From Diadophis punctatus similis (Eukaryota; Chordata; Lepidosauria; Squamata; Dipsadidae), in the NCBI GenBank assembly GCA_023053685.1, contig JALIGW010000021.1:14621592-14685591 (forward strand): a stretch of 64,000 nt of DNA. Direction: 5' to 3'. A program made the translations under genes and the position numbers. The notes below the pieces were generated by a model. That model did not search any database and was not told where the DNA came from. It saw nothing but the letters and a program-made list of their open reading frames with translations. How positions within the stretch are numbered: position 1 is the stretch's first letter; each line of letters starts with the position of its first letter. Shown here in pieces: positions 21,158 through 32,385 of this stretch.

Positions 21158-24100
21158 CTGCAGGAGAGAAGCGGTTTCAAGTTGTTTTACACGGCTACAG
21201 GATACAGCTTTGTTTTGGACAGTCAATTGATTTAATTCTCTCCAAGACAAACACGCAGGATAAGTGTGTGGAATTGCAGCACAAAACCTGTAAAAGCTTC
21301 TGAAAGCAGAGGGAGTAAAGCCAATAGAATCAATCACTTTCTCAAGCCACCCAGCAGTGGGATGGGTGGCCTATAAATTCAATAAATATATAAAATTTAA
21401 TAAGTAACTTTGGCCGGGTGCGCATAACCAGATGAGGGGATGCGTGAAAAGGAGGTGTGTGCCAGACAGGCAACATCAGATCCAGTTATGAAAGGAATCG
21501 AATAAGGGAAGGAGATTCTTTCTTCGAGAAAGCAAATTCTGTCGAGGAAAATTCATGCTGGTTATAAACCCCAAACTCTGAAATCTTGTTCGCCATGTTT
21601 GCTGATAGGTGATAAAGGACACGTGGTTTGGATCATCACTGGAAATCGCTGGAGGTTTTTAAGAAGAGACTGGGCAGCATTTAACCGGAATGGTATAGGC
21701 CCGTGATGGCGAACCTATGGCACGGGTGCCACAAATGGCACACGGAGCCATATTGGTGGGCACGTGAGCTCAGGTCCGGCGTGCATGTGTGCACCAGCCG
21801 GCTGATTTTCGGGCCTTCTGGGCCCACTGGGAGTCGGGAAACAGGCTGTTTCCAGCCTCCAGAGGGGGTGGGGAAGGCCGTTTTCTTCCTCCCCAGGCTC
21901 CTAGAAAGGCTCTGGAGCCTGGGGAGAGCGAAAAATGGGCGTGCCATTGCATGCTGGGAGCAGGGGGGTCATGCGTGCATGTGCGGGGTGCATGGAATTA
22001 TGAGTGTGGGCACGCACACACGTGATCCCCCGCATTCCCCCCCCCCCTTTTGGCACGCGAACCAAAAAAGGTTCGCCATCACTGGTATAGGCTCTCCTTT
22101 TTAACCAGGGGGTTGGACTAGAAGATCTCCAAGGTCCCTTCCAACCCTGTTAGCCTATGTTCTATGTCCTCAAGACATTCCATCTTCAAACCCTTCATTC
22201 CTAATAAAATTTTATTGAGACAGCTAAATTCTACAACCTTTGGTGTGAAATTTTACATCCAGCTTTCCCATCAATTGAGGAAGCTCACCAGAGAAGCTAT
22301 CATGAATTGTTCCAGACATTGGACAGAGGATATAGAATCAGGGAACCACAGGGCTGGAACGGATCATGGAAGTCTTCCCATCCAACCCCCTGCTCAAGAC
22401 AGTAGCCTTATAGAGAATAACAGAATTGGAAGGAACCTTGGAGGTCTTCTAGTCCAACCCCCTGCTTTAACATAGACCCTACACCATTCCGGACAAATGC
22501 TGCCCAGTCTCTTCTTAAAAACCTCAAGTGATGGAGCACTCACAACTTCTGCCAATCTAAGGACTGGCAAAACAAAGGAACTATCGAAAGATTTTACCAA
22601 TTTCTCAAGTATTTCTACCCTTCACCTTAAGTTCCTCACTCCCATTTATTTATTTATTTATTTATGTATTTGTGAGACTTATATACCGCCTCACAGTGCA
22701 AGCACACTCTAAGCGGTTTACATCATTAAGTAATGTATATTTATATTGCCCCCAACAATCTGGGTCCTCATTTTACCTACCTTGGAAGGATGGAAGGCTG
22801 AGTCAACCATGAGCCGGTGAGATTTGAACCGCTGACCTGCGGATCACAGTCAGCTAAAGTGGCCTGCAGTACTGCCTCTAACCGCTGCGCCACCTCGGCT
22901 CTTTCAACTTGTTTCCCCAATTTCAACCTGTACTCCCAAAAGAGAAGCTTTGAGGGTGTTGATTGGTAAATTATGTTCCATTTGCCCTTCAGGGTAGGCA
23001 TCTCTTCCACGGCTGAATAATTAAAACAAAACTTTTTCTTTATCCAGGAATAAAATCCTTACCCGAGACTGAATCTTCTACTTCATTATGGGTGGTTGTG
23101 ACGTTTGGTTGAGAGAAAAGAAAGCCCAATTTCTTTCTTTTGAGTTTTGCCATGGTCACCCGGGCAATCGGCGGCAGAGTCTTAAGCTTAGGGTAATAAA
23201 ATGAGTTGGCAGGATGACTTGGAGAGGAACAAGTGATCTATGAAATCAAGCAGGTGTGAAAAGGAGGTGAGTTCAGCCAACCAGAAATCATTGCAGTGTG
23301 AAAGAACCTTGCTGTTATTCTCTCTCTCCCTCCCTCCCTCCCTCCCTCCCTCCCTCCCTCCCCCCCCCCTCTCTCTCTCTCTCTCTCTCCCTCCCTCCCT
23401 CTCTCTCTCTCTCTCTCTCTCCTGTAGGACACTGTCTTTTCCTGAGGGGAGGCTGCCTGTCAGGACAAAGACCCCAAATAAAATGACTTTGGCCTGACAG
23501 GCGGCCTCCCCTCAGGAAAAGACCATGTCCTATAGGAGAGAGAGAGAAAATAAACATTATCCAGTTCCTGTTTTCCACCTTCTATTCTTTACAGGTTTCA
23601 TTCCTTCCCTCTAACACTCAAAGAACATCCCCAGTCCTCTTCAGCCAATCATAGAAACACAGGGCTGGAAGGGACCTTGGAGGTCTTCTAGTCCAGCTCC
23701 AAAGCAGGATACCTTATTCCATCCTGGACAAATGGCTGTCCTAATCTTTTCTTGAAGACCTCCAGGTGACAGTTGACCTGATGATATGCAATGGATCACA
23801 CCAAAAGTTGATAAAGTAAAGAAACTTACTCCCGTAATTGTATCACGTGGGATTGTGGCGAAGTTGGGCGAGGAAAACGTAAAGCCACTATCCGTTCCAG
23901 CATCATATGGAAATAAGTCTATGGAGATGTGGTTTTTCCAGCCATTCTTGTCGCACAAATTAAAATTCTCAATCCCCACAAACCAGTCAGGGCTGGGCAC
24001 GATTCGTACTGCAAGGGATACCTGGATATTTAGAAAAATATCCGTTGCTTCAAAAAACTGGATGGAGTGAGCATAGTTCTCTCTAATTAAGATCATTTTA

Positions 24101-25769
24101 ATAAACCAATGTAACCACTAGAATTAGGACATTCAAGGCGTTAATTATTTTCAAGTTATTTCAAGTTATTTTCAAATCAATTAAAAATATTACTTTCCCG
24201 AGAAGTTCAAAGCAAGTTGGCAATAAAAACAGAGAGATGCTCAGCAGGGTGTGATAGATTAAACTTCCCAGACTATAAGTAATATAAAGTGAAGCATTAT
24301 TTTAATAAAGTTGAATTCATTGCCGCATGATTCTGAGAGCTGCGGTCTTAATAATGAGTTATATTTCACTGACGACCTTCTCAATGAATTAAAAGGTTTC
24401 CCCAAATAATCTGGCTGTTTTATGGTAATAAGACACGTGGGTGATAGGCACGGACTTTAATCTTCAGCACAACCAACTATGGGAGAAAATGCCAAGACGG
24501 GATATATCCCGGCTTTGAATCCTCTGCTGATTTAATTGCTTGCAAATTTATGCAACCGTAATTAAAGAATAATAACTGCCCATCTTAAGTATAATGGGCA
24601 AATAATTCTTTAGTTCGTTTGCAGCTTTACTGCTCCTTAAAAAGCAAAGGCCAGGAGATACTTCCAACTTACTAAGGGATGACCTGGGTCAACTTCAAAG
24701 AGAGTTGAGGTCTGCCCTGTTCCGGTGACCACAGCAGACGCGGAGAAGATTCCATAAACGCTTTGCATTTTTTCTCCAGCTGCTTCAATTTCCTTCATGA
24801 GCATCCAGGGTTCCCCTCTCTCCACCAACTCACGCATGCCGTTGCTGGCATAGCCGCTGGCCTTCCACATGACGTAGTCTGAGTTGTGGGCCACACCTGT
24901 CAAAGACGAGACACAGAAAAGGCAGATTTGGAATTACTTCCTTCATAAAGTTGTGCTGGTTGAGAACAAGCCATAAACGCCCTCCAGGTTCGTGTATTTG
25001 GCGCTGTCTCTCAGGGATGTGAATTTGGACGTAGCTGAAGAACCAGCAAGAGAAGGAGGAGGAGGAGGTAAGGATGTCCCCCTGGAGGGGCCAAAAAGTC
25101 AAGATGGCAGCCTCAACTACTATTCAGAAAGATTGGAGTTTTGATAGTGCGGCCATGCCTGCCATGTTGATTTTTGTTACTGCCATGTAGTAGGACACCC
25201 TTGGGAGAAGACATTCAAAGTGGTGATTGCAGCCCAGAAATAACATGTCGGATTGCACAGGGTCACACAGCAATGACGAACATGAGCCGAACATGGAAAT
25301 GTGAGCACATCAGCCTGTCAACCAAATGCAAGTTAGTCTGTTCTATCCCTGTAGCTAAAGTTGGACCTTAAACAAGCAAGACGAGAAGAAAATCGACTCA
25401 TTTGAGCTGTGAATTGAGTTGTGGTGCTGGAGAAGGCTTCTTTGTGTTCCATGACAGCAAAAGTGACCAACAAGTAAGTACTGAAACACATGACACCAGA
25501 TATGTCACTGGAGGAAAAACCACAAACTGTGTCTCACTTACTTTGGCCGTGTTGTGCTAGAGAATTCACTGGAGAAAGCAATTATGCTTGGAAGAGTTAG
25601 AGGTAAAAGGAAACCAGGCCTCCAAAGAACCCGGTGGCTACACGCCATCCACGCTGACCCCAGGCAGAGCACAGAACAACTCAAAGAAGTAGGGCAAGAT
25701 TGGAAGATGTGGAGAGACCACTTGGCCCATGGAATCGCAAGAGTCAGACTCAACTGAATGGATAACATT

Positions 25770-25800
<31 letters not shown>

Positions 25801-26153
25801 ATTTGTTCTGTCTGTCAGTCTGTCTATCTATATCTATTTGTTTGACAAATTCCAATAAATAAATAATAAATAAATAAAATAAATATCTATATCTATATCC
25901 ACATCCATATCTATATCTAAGCTATATCTATATCATCTATATCTAAATCTATATATCTATCTATCTTATCTATCTTATCTATCTATCTATCTACTCTATC
26001 TACTCTATCTACTCTATCTATTTATTCATTATTTATTTTATTTATTATTTGGTTCTTCTATGCCGCCCTACTCCCGAGGGACTCTATCATATCTACCTAT
26101 CTATATATCATCTATATCTATATCTATATCTATCTATCTATCTTCTATCCATC

Positions 26154-26220
<67 letters not shown>

Positions 26221-26246
26221 ATCTATCTATCTATCATCTATCATCA

Positions 26247-26325
<79 letters not shown>

Positions 26326-26377
26326 ATCTATCTATCTATCTATCTATCATCATCATCATCTCTCTCTCTCATCTATC

Positions 26378-26431
<54 letters not shown>

Positions 26432-26964
26432 CTCTCTATCTATCTATGTATCATCTATCTATCTATCTCTATCTCTATCTCTGTCTGTCTGTCTGTCTGT
26501 CTGTCTGTCATCTGTAAAAGGAAACCAGACCGCCAAAGAACATGATGGCTGGACACCATGAAAGCTGACCCCAGCCAGAGCATAAAACAACTCAAAGAAG
26601 TAAGGCAAGATCAGAAGATGTGGAGAGACCACCTGGCCCACAGGATCGGACATGACTGAATGGATATCATCCTCATCGTCATCTTCATCCTCATCCCCCT
26701 GTGGACACTCTTCTTGGGAGAAGACAGGTGGTTTTTCTTACCCAGGAGAGAGGACCACTGCGCTGGGGGTCTATACAGCGGGTACTGCTTTGGAAATGCT
26801 GTTTGGCTCCATTTCCCCGTGAAGAGAATGCTGTAGGTTGTTGGTTCCTCTGCACCACACAGGATCTCTCCCTCGAGGGGAACACAATCCACACAACTCA
26901 AGAGTGCAACCAGCAGTGCTGCGATTGTCTTGTCAGAACCAGACATAAGTAGTGAGCTTCCCAT
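20979..26964 (-). CDS. SPON2: Spondin-2 (mindin), complete CDS in five coding exons
   Basis: The joined exons 26964-26742, 24896-24673, 24021-23830, 23237-23063 and 21157-20979 give 993 nt, or 330 aa plus stop; human SPON2 is 331 aa. The order is a signal peptide (about residues 1-28, hydrophobic [11 protein letters not shown] core), an F-spondin N domain (about 35-240, with [20 protein letters not shown] and [19 protein letters not shown] motifs), a variable linker, and one C-terminal thrombospondin type 1 repeat with WSSWGLC and the closing PDNCV. In mammals the product is a secreted matrix protein that binds integrins and bacterial surface glycans (family knowledge). Every junction keeps frame and has AG/GT sites. 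The gene lies downstream of CTBP1 in the same orientation, as in human 4p16.3. The linker diverges from mammals and contains one NVT glycosylation sequon. Confidence 0.95.
21640..22165 (+). mobile_element. CR1 LINE 3' end, split by a hAT element
   Basis: GGAGGTTTTTAAGAAGAGAC...GGAATGGTATAGGC, then after the insertion GGTTGGACTAGAAG and CAAGGTCCCTTCCAACC. It lies within the last SPON2 intron. Confidence 0.9.
21701..22084. mobile_element. hAT-type MITE (GTGATGGCGAACC family), copy 2
   Basis: Ends CCGTGATGGCGAACC/GGTTCGCCATCACTG with an exact 8-bp duplication GTATAGGC (21693-21700, 22085-22092) inside a CR1 tail. Confidence 0.88.
22335..22560 (-). mobile_element. Two antisense CR1 3' tips
   Basis: Two adjacent starts, at about 22340 (CACAGGGCTGGAACGGATC) and 22419 (ACAGAATTGGAAGGAACC). 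The second runs to AACTTCTGCCAATC. Confidence 0.75.
22645..22902 (-). mobile_element. tRNA-derived SINE (GAGGTGGCGCAG family), SPON2 intron
   Basis: Reverse complement of GCCGAGGTGGCGCAGCGG with box-B-like GGTTCAAATCTC, a MIR/CORE-like GTAAAATGAGGACC body and AAATAAAT tail. Confidence 0.8.
23063..23237 (-). CDS. SPON2: SPON2 coding exon 4 (end of spondin domain and linker)
   Basis: The 175-nt exon has a TTCATAG acceptor, starts in phase 0 and ends in phase 1 at G|GTAAGG. It encodes [16 protein letters not shown] and LPPIARVTM, close to the mammalian sequence, followed by a linker rich in Lys and Arg with [14 protein letters not shown] that resembles mammals only at its end. It has ITC where the human protein has ITS, an extra cysteine. 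The exon is easy to miss because no ATG-initiated open frame marks it. Confidence 0.93.
23318..23420 (+). repeat. (CTCC)n/(CT)n microsatellite in SPON2 intron
   Basis: A CTCC array, a short C run, then CT arrays, abutting a palindrome at 23421-23536. Confidence 0.95.
23421..23536. repeat. Foldback palindrome in SPON2 intron
   Basis: Arms CCTGTAGGACACTGTC...TTTTCCTGAGGGGAGGC...CCTGTCAGG pair with CCTGACAGG...GCCTCCCCTCAGGAAAA...GTCCTATAGG. A CT microsatellite lies before it and a GA microsatellite after it, so the mirror symmetry extends into the flanks. Confidence 0.85.
23650..23775 (-). mobile_element. CR1 LINE 3' tip beside a SPON2 donor
   Basis: CAGGGCTGGAAGGGACC...CTTGAAGACCTCC, antisense relative to the plus strand, about 55 bp from exon 23830-24021. 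Confidence 0.8.
23830..24021 (-). CDS. SPON2: SPON2 coding exon 3 (spondin N domain core)
   Basis: The 192-nt, phase 0-0 exon begins GTATCC after a CCAG acceptor. A CAG nine bases further in would break frame, so this start is preferred. It encodes [20 protein letters not shown] and [25 protein letters not shown], the most diagnostic part of the family. The donor is GGA|GTAAGT. A CR1 LINE fragment (about 23650-23775) sits within about 55 bp of this donor in the next intron. Confidence 0.96.
24022..24672 (-). other. SPON2: SPON2 intron, no repeats recognised
   Basis: AT-rich unique sequence between coding exons 3 and 2. Confidence 0.6.
24673..24896 (-). CDS. SPON2: SPON2 coding exon 2 (spondin N domain)
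   Basis: The 224-nt exon enters in phase 1 after a GACAG acceptor and leaves in phase 0 at TTA|GTAAGT. It encodes the segment starting [10 protein letters not shown], with [17 protein letters not shown] and GTGQTS, which align directly with mammalian SPON2 ([30 protein letters not shown]). Confidence 0.95.
25540..25765 (+). mobile_element. RTE/BovB-like LINE 3' end in SPON2 intron
   Basis: An almost open frame encodes [20 protein letters not shown], a match in layout to the RTE C-terminus (LEKSLMLGKVEGKRRRG), then [15 protein letters not shown]. It ends in an ATC microsatellite. A related shorter copy is at 26515-26670. Confidence 0.7.
25770..26512 (+). repeat. Compound microsatellite block (ATC, ATCT, TCTG)
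   Basis: About 740 bp of ATC, TATC, CTCT and CTGT arrays between two RTE-like tails. It includes an antisense GCCGCCCTACTCCC LINE tail at about 26030-26085. Long Ile/Tyr/Leu/Ser frames are artefacts. Confidence 0.95.
26515..26670 (+). mobile_element. RTE/BovB-like LINE 3' tip
   Basis: AAAAGGAAACCAGACCGCC through GGAGAGACCACCTGGCCC to GACTGAATGGAT, parallel to 25608-25765. It ends in an ATC-rich tail next to SPON2 coding exon 1. Confidence 0.65.
26742..26964 (-). CDS. SPON2: SPON2 coding exon 1 (start codon, signal peptide, start of spondin domain)
   Basis: The ATG is at 26964-26962, followed by 74 codons plus one base (phase 1), and the donor is G|GTAAG. The start is chosen because it precedes a hydrophobic leader and no earlier in-frame ATG fits; an alternative Met six codons later would also leave a leader. 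The exon encodes the strongly conserved [13 protein letters not shown] and [11 protein letters not shown] stretches. Just upstream lies a T-rich tract ending in AG three bases before the ATG, so an upstream non-coding first exon is likely, as in mammals (inference). Confidence 0.92.
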
Positions 26965-27137
26965 TTCCTTGCCAACGGGGGTTAAAAAAAACACAAATGA
27001 AAAAGAACCACAATTAGTGGATTCCACAGGTAAATGTGACATCTCTACCTATACTCAACAGAGATCACTTGAGACCCAGATTTAAAAAAAATCCAAGCAA
27101 AGGGGAAAGGTTACTTTCATTGTTTAACAGAGTTACA

Positions 27138-27545
27138 GAATAACAGAGTTGGAAGGGACCTTAGAGGTCTTCTAGTCCATCCCCCTGCTCAGGCAGGAAA
27201 CCCTGAACCATTAAAGACAAATGATTGTCCAGTCTCTTCTTCAAAACCTCGTGTGTGGAGAACTTCTGAAGGCAAGTCATTCCACTGATTAACTGTTCTA
27301 ACTGTCAGGAATAACAGAATAACAGAGTTGGAAGGGACCTTAGAGATCTTCTAGTCCAACCCCCTGCTCAGGCAGGAAACCCTATTTCATTTCAGACAAA
27401 TGGCAGTCCAATCTCTTCTTAAAATCCTCCAGTGATGGAGCACCCACAACTTTTGGAAGGAAGCTGCTCCACTGATAAATTGTTGTTCTCACTGTCAGGA
27501 AATTCCTCCTTAGTTCTGCTTCTGTCCTTGATTATAATACGGTAA
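27138..27545 (-). mobile_element. Two antisense CR1 3' ends in tandem
   Basis: GAGTTGGAAGGGACCTTAG occurs at about 27147 and 27326, each followed by CTTCTAGTCCA and the CAGTCTCTTCTTCAAAA-type body. The lower copy resumes at AACTGTCAGGA. Confidence 0.85.
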
Positions 27546-27549
27546 TAAT

Positions 27550-28460
27550 AATAATACACTGTTTCAGTACAAATAGGTAGAAGAATATATAGCTGCCTTC
27601 TTTTTTTTATTTTTCTGTCTAAGACATCGTTGTTTAAAAATAAGAGAAAGAAACAGCGAATGCTCACTTAATCCATTCCAACTTGAATTCATTAGCTAAT
27701 GGCAGGGAAATATTTTAAAAAACACCCAGAATTGAATAAAGGCAAATAAACCTGCACTGCTAAGATAAAACACTGAAGTTTAACCTTCCCTTCAAAAAAA
27801 GCTTTTCTGTTTAAGAGCAGGGCATAAATACACAACGGTTGAGCTGTAATCGCTGTACATTAATCATTAATACAGACCACTTTCACTTACGGCTCTTCCT
27901 GTGGCTCTGAGGCTGTTAGCAGAAGAACTTCCTTTGTCTCCCAGATGGAAAGTCTGCAAGGGGAAGAGAGGAAATCTTGCTATTTATGCTTGCAAAGGTC
28001 CCTTTCGTCCAACCAGGGCAGTGGGTTTTTTTTTTTAAACTCCCTGAACACATCTTGTGCTGCTGGAAACATCTGCATGGTTTGTGACCGTGAGTGGTGT
28101 GCCAGCTGTGGGGGAAAAAACTGCAGGAATGAACTACATTTCAACTTTTGCTAGCCTACAAGTTTGCCCCCTCTGCCTTCAAGGGTTTTGATCGATGGCC
28201 CCGCTGCCTATAAGTTACAGAAAAAGGCTGCTTCCAGCACAAAAACCTTTTTTGTATGCATATCGTCGTGTTAAGTTTTATGCCTTTCCCAAAAGCTGAT
28301 TAAAATCCCTCCCTCCGATGGATCTGGGGGCTTATCTCTGAGTTAGGAAAGGGAAGCCTCCAGAGAAATTGGGGGCTGTTTTGGAAAAAGGCTGCAATGT
28401 ACCCGTACATGTCATTTCATTCCTGAGTTGTATCTGGGGGAAGGGTGGAAAACATAGAGC
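27550..28460. other. Unique sequence upstream of SPON2, possible promoter or 5' exon region
   Basis: No repeats recognised. It lies 0.6-1.5 kb upstream of the SPON2 start codon, so a non-coding first exon could lie here, but no TATA box or CpG island is convincing. A 69-codon plus-strand frame at 27945-28154 is not recognised. Confidence 0.35.
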
Positions 28461-28462
28461 AA

Positions 28463-28466
<4 letters not shown>

Positions 28467-28505
<39 letters not shown>
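28467..28505 (+). repeat. (TG)n microsatellite
   Basis: Pure TG array of about 39 bp. Confidence 0.97.
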
Positions 28506-28508
<3 letters not shown>

Positions 28509-28589
28509 ACTCTGAGGCTTTGTTGTTATTCTTGATGCTAGTTAAACTCAGTTTGACTTACAGGATACAGAATAACAGAGTTGGAATAA

Positions 28590-28752
28590 ATAGATGATAG
28601 AAGGACAGATATATTAGATAGATAGATGATAGACAGATGGACAGATGGATAGATAGAAATAGAGTTAGCTAGGTAGAAATAGGGATGGATGGATGGATGG
28701 ATGATAGATATATGTAGATGATAGAGAGATATAGATATAGTAGATAAAGATG

Positions 28753-28799
<47 letters not shown>

Positions 28800-28865
28800 T
28801 CACATATAGAAAGATGAGAGAGCTTTGATCCCACCATTAGGGCTACCTTGACTTTTTGGGGGGCA
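28590..28865. repeat. GATA/GATG/GACA repeat block with conserved flank
   Basis: Degenerate GATA and GATG runs, then GACA (28763-28798). The roughly 65-bp flank after it (AATCACATATAGA...CTTGACTTTTTGGGGGG) recurs at 39358-39422. Confidence 0.85.
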
Positions 28866-29011
28866 CCCCTGAATGCTGCTTTGCAAAACAACAATAACAA
28901 AGACTATTAGGAAAGCAGAGTTGCACAATCCTGGACAATTTTCCTCCCCTTTCTTTCCCTATTGAAGTCTTTCCTGACTCATCCATATCACACTCTTTCT
29001 CTCTCTTTTAA

Positions 29012-29470
29012 TTTATTTATTTATTGGTATCCCCCTGTATTATTTTTTATAAACAACTCAAGGTGGCCAACATATCCAACACACCTTCCTCCTCCTATTT
29101 TCCCCGCAACAACAACAACAACAACAACAACAACCCTATGAGGTGGGTTTGGGCTGAGAGAGAGGGAAAGTCACCCAGCTGGCTTTCATCTCTAAGGCGG
29201 GACTAGAACTCACAGTCTCCGGGTGATTGGCCCAAAGTCACCCAGCTGGCTTTCATCTCTAAGGCGGGACTAGAACTCACAGTCTCCGGGTGATTGGCTC
29301 AAAGTCACCCAGCTGGCTTTCATCTCTAAGGCGGGACTAGAACTCCCAGTCTCCTGGTGATTGGCCCAAAGTCACTCAGCTGGCTTTCAGGGCTAAGGCG
29401 GGACTAGAACTCCCAGTCTCCTGGTTTCTAACCTAGTGCCTTTAATTAGACCAAACTGGCTCTCTGATCA
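29012..29470 (-). mobile_element. tRNA-derived SINE with internally amplified 67-bp segment
   Basis: The head, read on the minus strand, is GAGAGCCAGTTTGGTCTAAT; box-B-like GAGTTCTAGTCCCGCC follows, and the tail ends in AAATAAATAAAT at 29012. The segment GTCACCCAGCTGGC...GGTGATTGGCCCAAA is present four times with a 67-bp period (starts 29170, 29237, 29304, 29371), so box B is quadruplicated. An AAC run lies at 29107-29133. Confidence 0.8.
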
Positions 29471-30054
29471 GCGTAACACTGCCCAGACCAGACCTACCGC
29501 CCATCTCCGACATGTTTTGTAAAATAAACCAGAATTCAGTAGGAGGCAACATCTCTTGTTGCACAACTCCTGCATAGTGTGCTCAGTGGGACTAAGAAGG
29601 AGTGTGTGTGTGTGTGTGTTTGCATATTTATCTTTTGCTCCTAACACTCTTCATGTTGAAATTCTTTTTTTTATCACATAAATCAGTTAAGCAGAACTTA
29701 ACATGTTCCAGAAGTAGAAAGTCTCCTTTGAAAAGCTCCTTACAGGCTGCAACATGGTTTGGCTTCAATTAAGAAAGGAGGAGGATTATTTAAACAACAA
29801 GGCAGAGGAATCTGCTGTGGGAATAAACAGTGAGACTAAGTGCCACTCGTTTCTGGATGAGTAGCAAGCCTGAAGAGATGCTTCACCCTCTTCTTCACCC
29901 AGGGAAGCTTTGGACCAGCCCAGCCAGATCCAGCAAAAGCATTTTCTCTCATCGTTGTCCTGAATATGGAATTGAACGGCAAGGGGAATTATTATTATTA
30001 TCTCTTTTCTTCATTAAACATGAAACTCAAGTCACCTGAACATTTAAAAATGTG

Positions 30055-30475
30055 TCACAAATACCACTGACTGGTGCTAATGGTTGATACGGGTTGCTGC
30101 CAGCATTCTAAGGTATCAACCAAGTATCTTCTTAAAATGTACGATGTTCCGAGTAGCGCAGTTGTTTGCAGTTCCCCTGGTGTTCTTGCAGGAAGCTGCA
30201 ATTTCTTGATGTATTTTGTAAAATTCTTGGACATGGTGCCAAGTGCCCCGATGACAATGGGTATCACGGTTACATGTTTCATCCATAGCCTTGTAGTTTC
30301 GATGGCCAGGTCGCGATATTTTGTGATTTTTTTCCAGTTCTTTTTCTTTGACTCTGGCGTCTCCTGGTACAGCAATATCAATAAATTATATGCTTCGGTT
30401 TTTGACAACTGTGATATCTGCCGTGTTGTGTTCCAAATGATGATCTGTCTGTATTCGAAAGTCCCACAAGATCTT
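30055..30475 (-). mobile_element. LINE fragment: restriction-like endonuclease C-terminus (R4/Dong-like)
   Basis: The minus-strand frame contains TKYRDLAIETTRLW, VTVIPIVIGALGT and TALLGTSYILRRYL, the pattern of the C-terminal REL-type endonuclease region of R4/Dong-like LINEs. Upstream, in another frame, ILWDFRIQTDHHLEHN continues it, so the copy is frameshifted. The R4 assignment is from memory of the family pattern. Confidence 0.6.
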
Positions 30476-30477
30476 CA

Positions 30478-30727
<250 letters not shown>

Positions 30728-30988
30728 TCAATTTATAGACTGCCCATCTCACTGCTAAGTAACTCTGGGCAGCTTACAATATCATAAAAACAATAATATA
30801 AAATATGAACATGTTAAAAGGTTAAAACAAGAGCATTAAAATTAACAAAAACTGGATAAAACAGGAAACAATACCTAACCTGAGTGGAGGTAGGATCCTC
30901 TTATCAGTCTACTAACCGTCTTCAGAATGACATGCCCCCATCAGGATCCCAGGCCAACTAAGAGAGCCAGGTTTTGAGGTCCTTCAAG

Positions 30989-31337
<349 letters not shown>

Positions 31338-31489
31338 GACCAAGAGGATGGAGGCAGATCTCAGCTTGAGGGGCACAATGTACCAGAAGGTAAGGGCCAT
31401 AGCAGAAAAGGGTCTTCTACTAGACCCCACCTGCTGAGGTTCCTTAGCCAACAGAAAAAATTATCTTTATAGAGTGTTCAGAAAACAAA

Positions 31490-31975
31490 TAGCAGAATTC
31501 AACTCAGCAGAACTGAGACTCTGGAAAGAGTTCAGAGAAGAGCAACAAGGATGATGAGAGGACTGGAGGCTAAAACCTACAATGAACGGTTGCAGGAACT
31601 GGGCAAGGCTAGTCTAGTGAAGAGAAGGACCAGGGGAGACATGATAGCAGTCTTCCAATATTTGAGGGTCTGTCACAGGAGAGGAGGGGGTCAAGCTGTT
31701 TTCCAAAGCATCTGAAGGCCAGACAAGGAACAATGGATGGAAACTGAACAAGGAGAGATTCAACCTAGAAATAAGGATAAAATTTCTGACAGTGAGAGCA
31801 ATCAACCAATGGAACAGAAGTTGCCTTCGGAAGTTGTGGGAGCTTCATCACTGGAGGCTTTCAAGAAGAGACTGGACTGCCATCTGTCAGAAATGGTGTA
31901 GGGTCTCCTGCTTGGGGGGGGGGTTGGACTAGATGACCTACAAGCTCCCTCCCAACTCTATTAATCTGTTAATGT
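31490..31975 (+). mobile_element. CR1 LINE 3' end, about 485 bp
   Basis: Sense CR1 with AGAGAAGAGCAACAAGGATG, GACCAGGGGAGACATGATAG, and GGTTGGACTAGATGACC at the end. Confidence 0.9.
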
Positions 31976-31979
31976 TAAA

Positions 31980-32320
31980 AGCCCCAAACAATTTATGTTA
32001 AGGCAGCCATTTCCAGGATATAACAAACGTAGTATTAACACAAAGGGTTTAGTGTTGGTTACAAATGTTCTAAGTTTCATCTCTCTGTGCCAGATATTTA
32101 ACTTATGAAGTGGAATATTTTCTTGATAGAAAACAAACAAGAAATGAATATGACTTTTTTTGTAGCTACATCACAATGATGAGTCATTGTGGCCTCCGCC
32201 AGCATTTTCCAGCTGAAAAGCCCCAGAAAATCGCAAATATGTTTGTGATTAAACATAAAGGTTGATTACAGTTTTTGCATTTTGGGTTTCGCTCCATTCT
32301 TTTCTTTCCATTTCATGAGG
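31980..32320. other. Unique AT-rich sequence, nothing recognised
   Basis: No coding or repeat signal seen. Confidence 0.4.
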
Positions 32321-32385
32321 TTTTATTTATTTATTTATTTATTCGAAGTTCTTCTATGCCGCCCTACTCCCTCAGGACTCCATCT
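32320..32385 (-). mobile_element. LINE-type 3' tail (GCCGCCCTACTCCC)
   Basis: TTTATTTATTTATT then TTCTTCTATGCCGCCCTACT, the reverse of the (TAAA)n-tailed family. Confidence 0.55.

Noticed and set aside
21086..21337. An 83-codon frame overlapping the last SPON2 exon
   Set aside because: Wrong frame; the correct frame encodes the TSP1 repeat and stops at 20979.
24011..24022. Alternative SPON2 exon 3 acceptor at the internal CTTGCAG
   Set aside because: It would shift the frame; the upstream CCAG keeps phase 0 and the conserved VS..VRIVP sequence.
26049..26561. A 170-codon Tyr/Leu/Ser/Ile frame
   Set aside because: Translated TATC microsatellite.
27945..28154. A 69-codon Cys-containing frame upstream of SPON2 (CMVCDREWCASCGGKNC)
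   Set aside because: Opposite strand to both genes and no known zinc-finger spacing; more likely chance, though not excluded.
29170..29437. CRISPR-like direct repeats
   Set aside because: Four 67-bp tandem units without spacers inside a SINE in a vertebrate genome.
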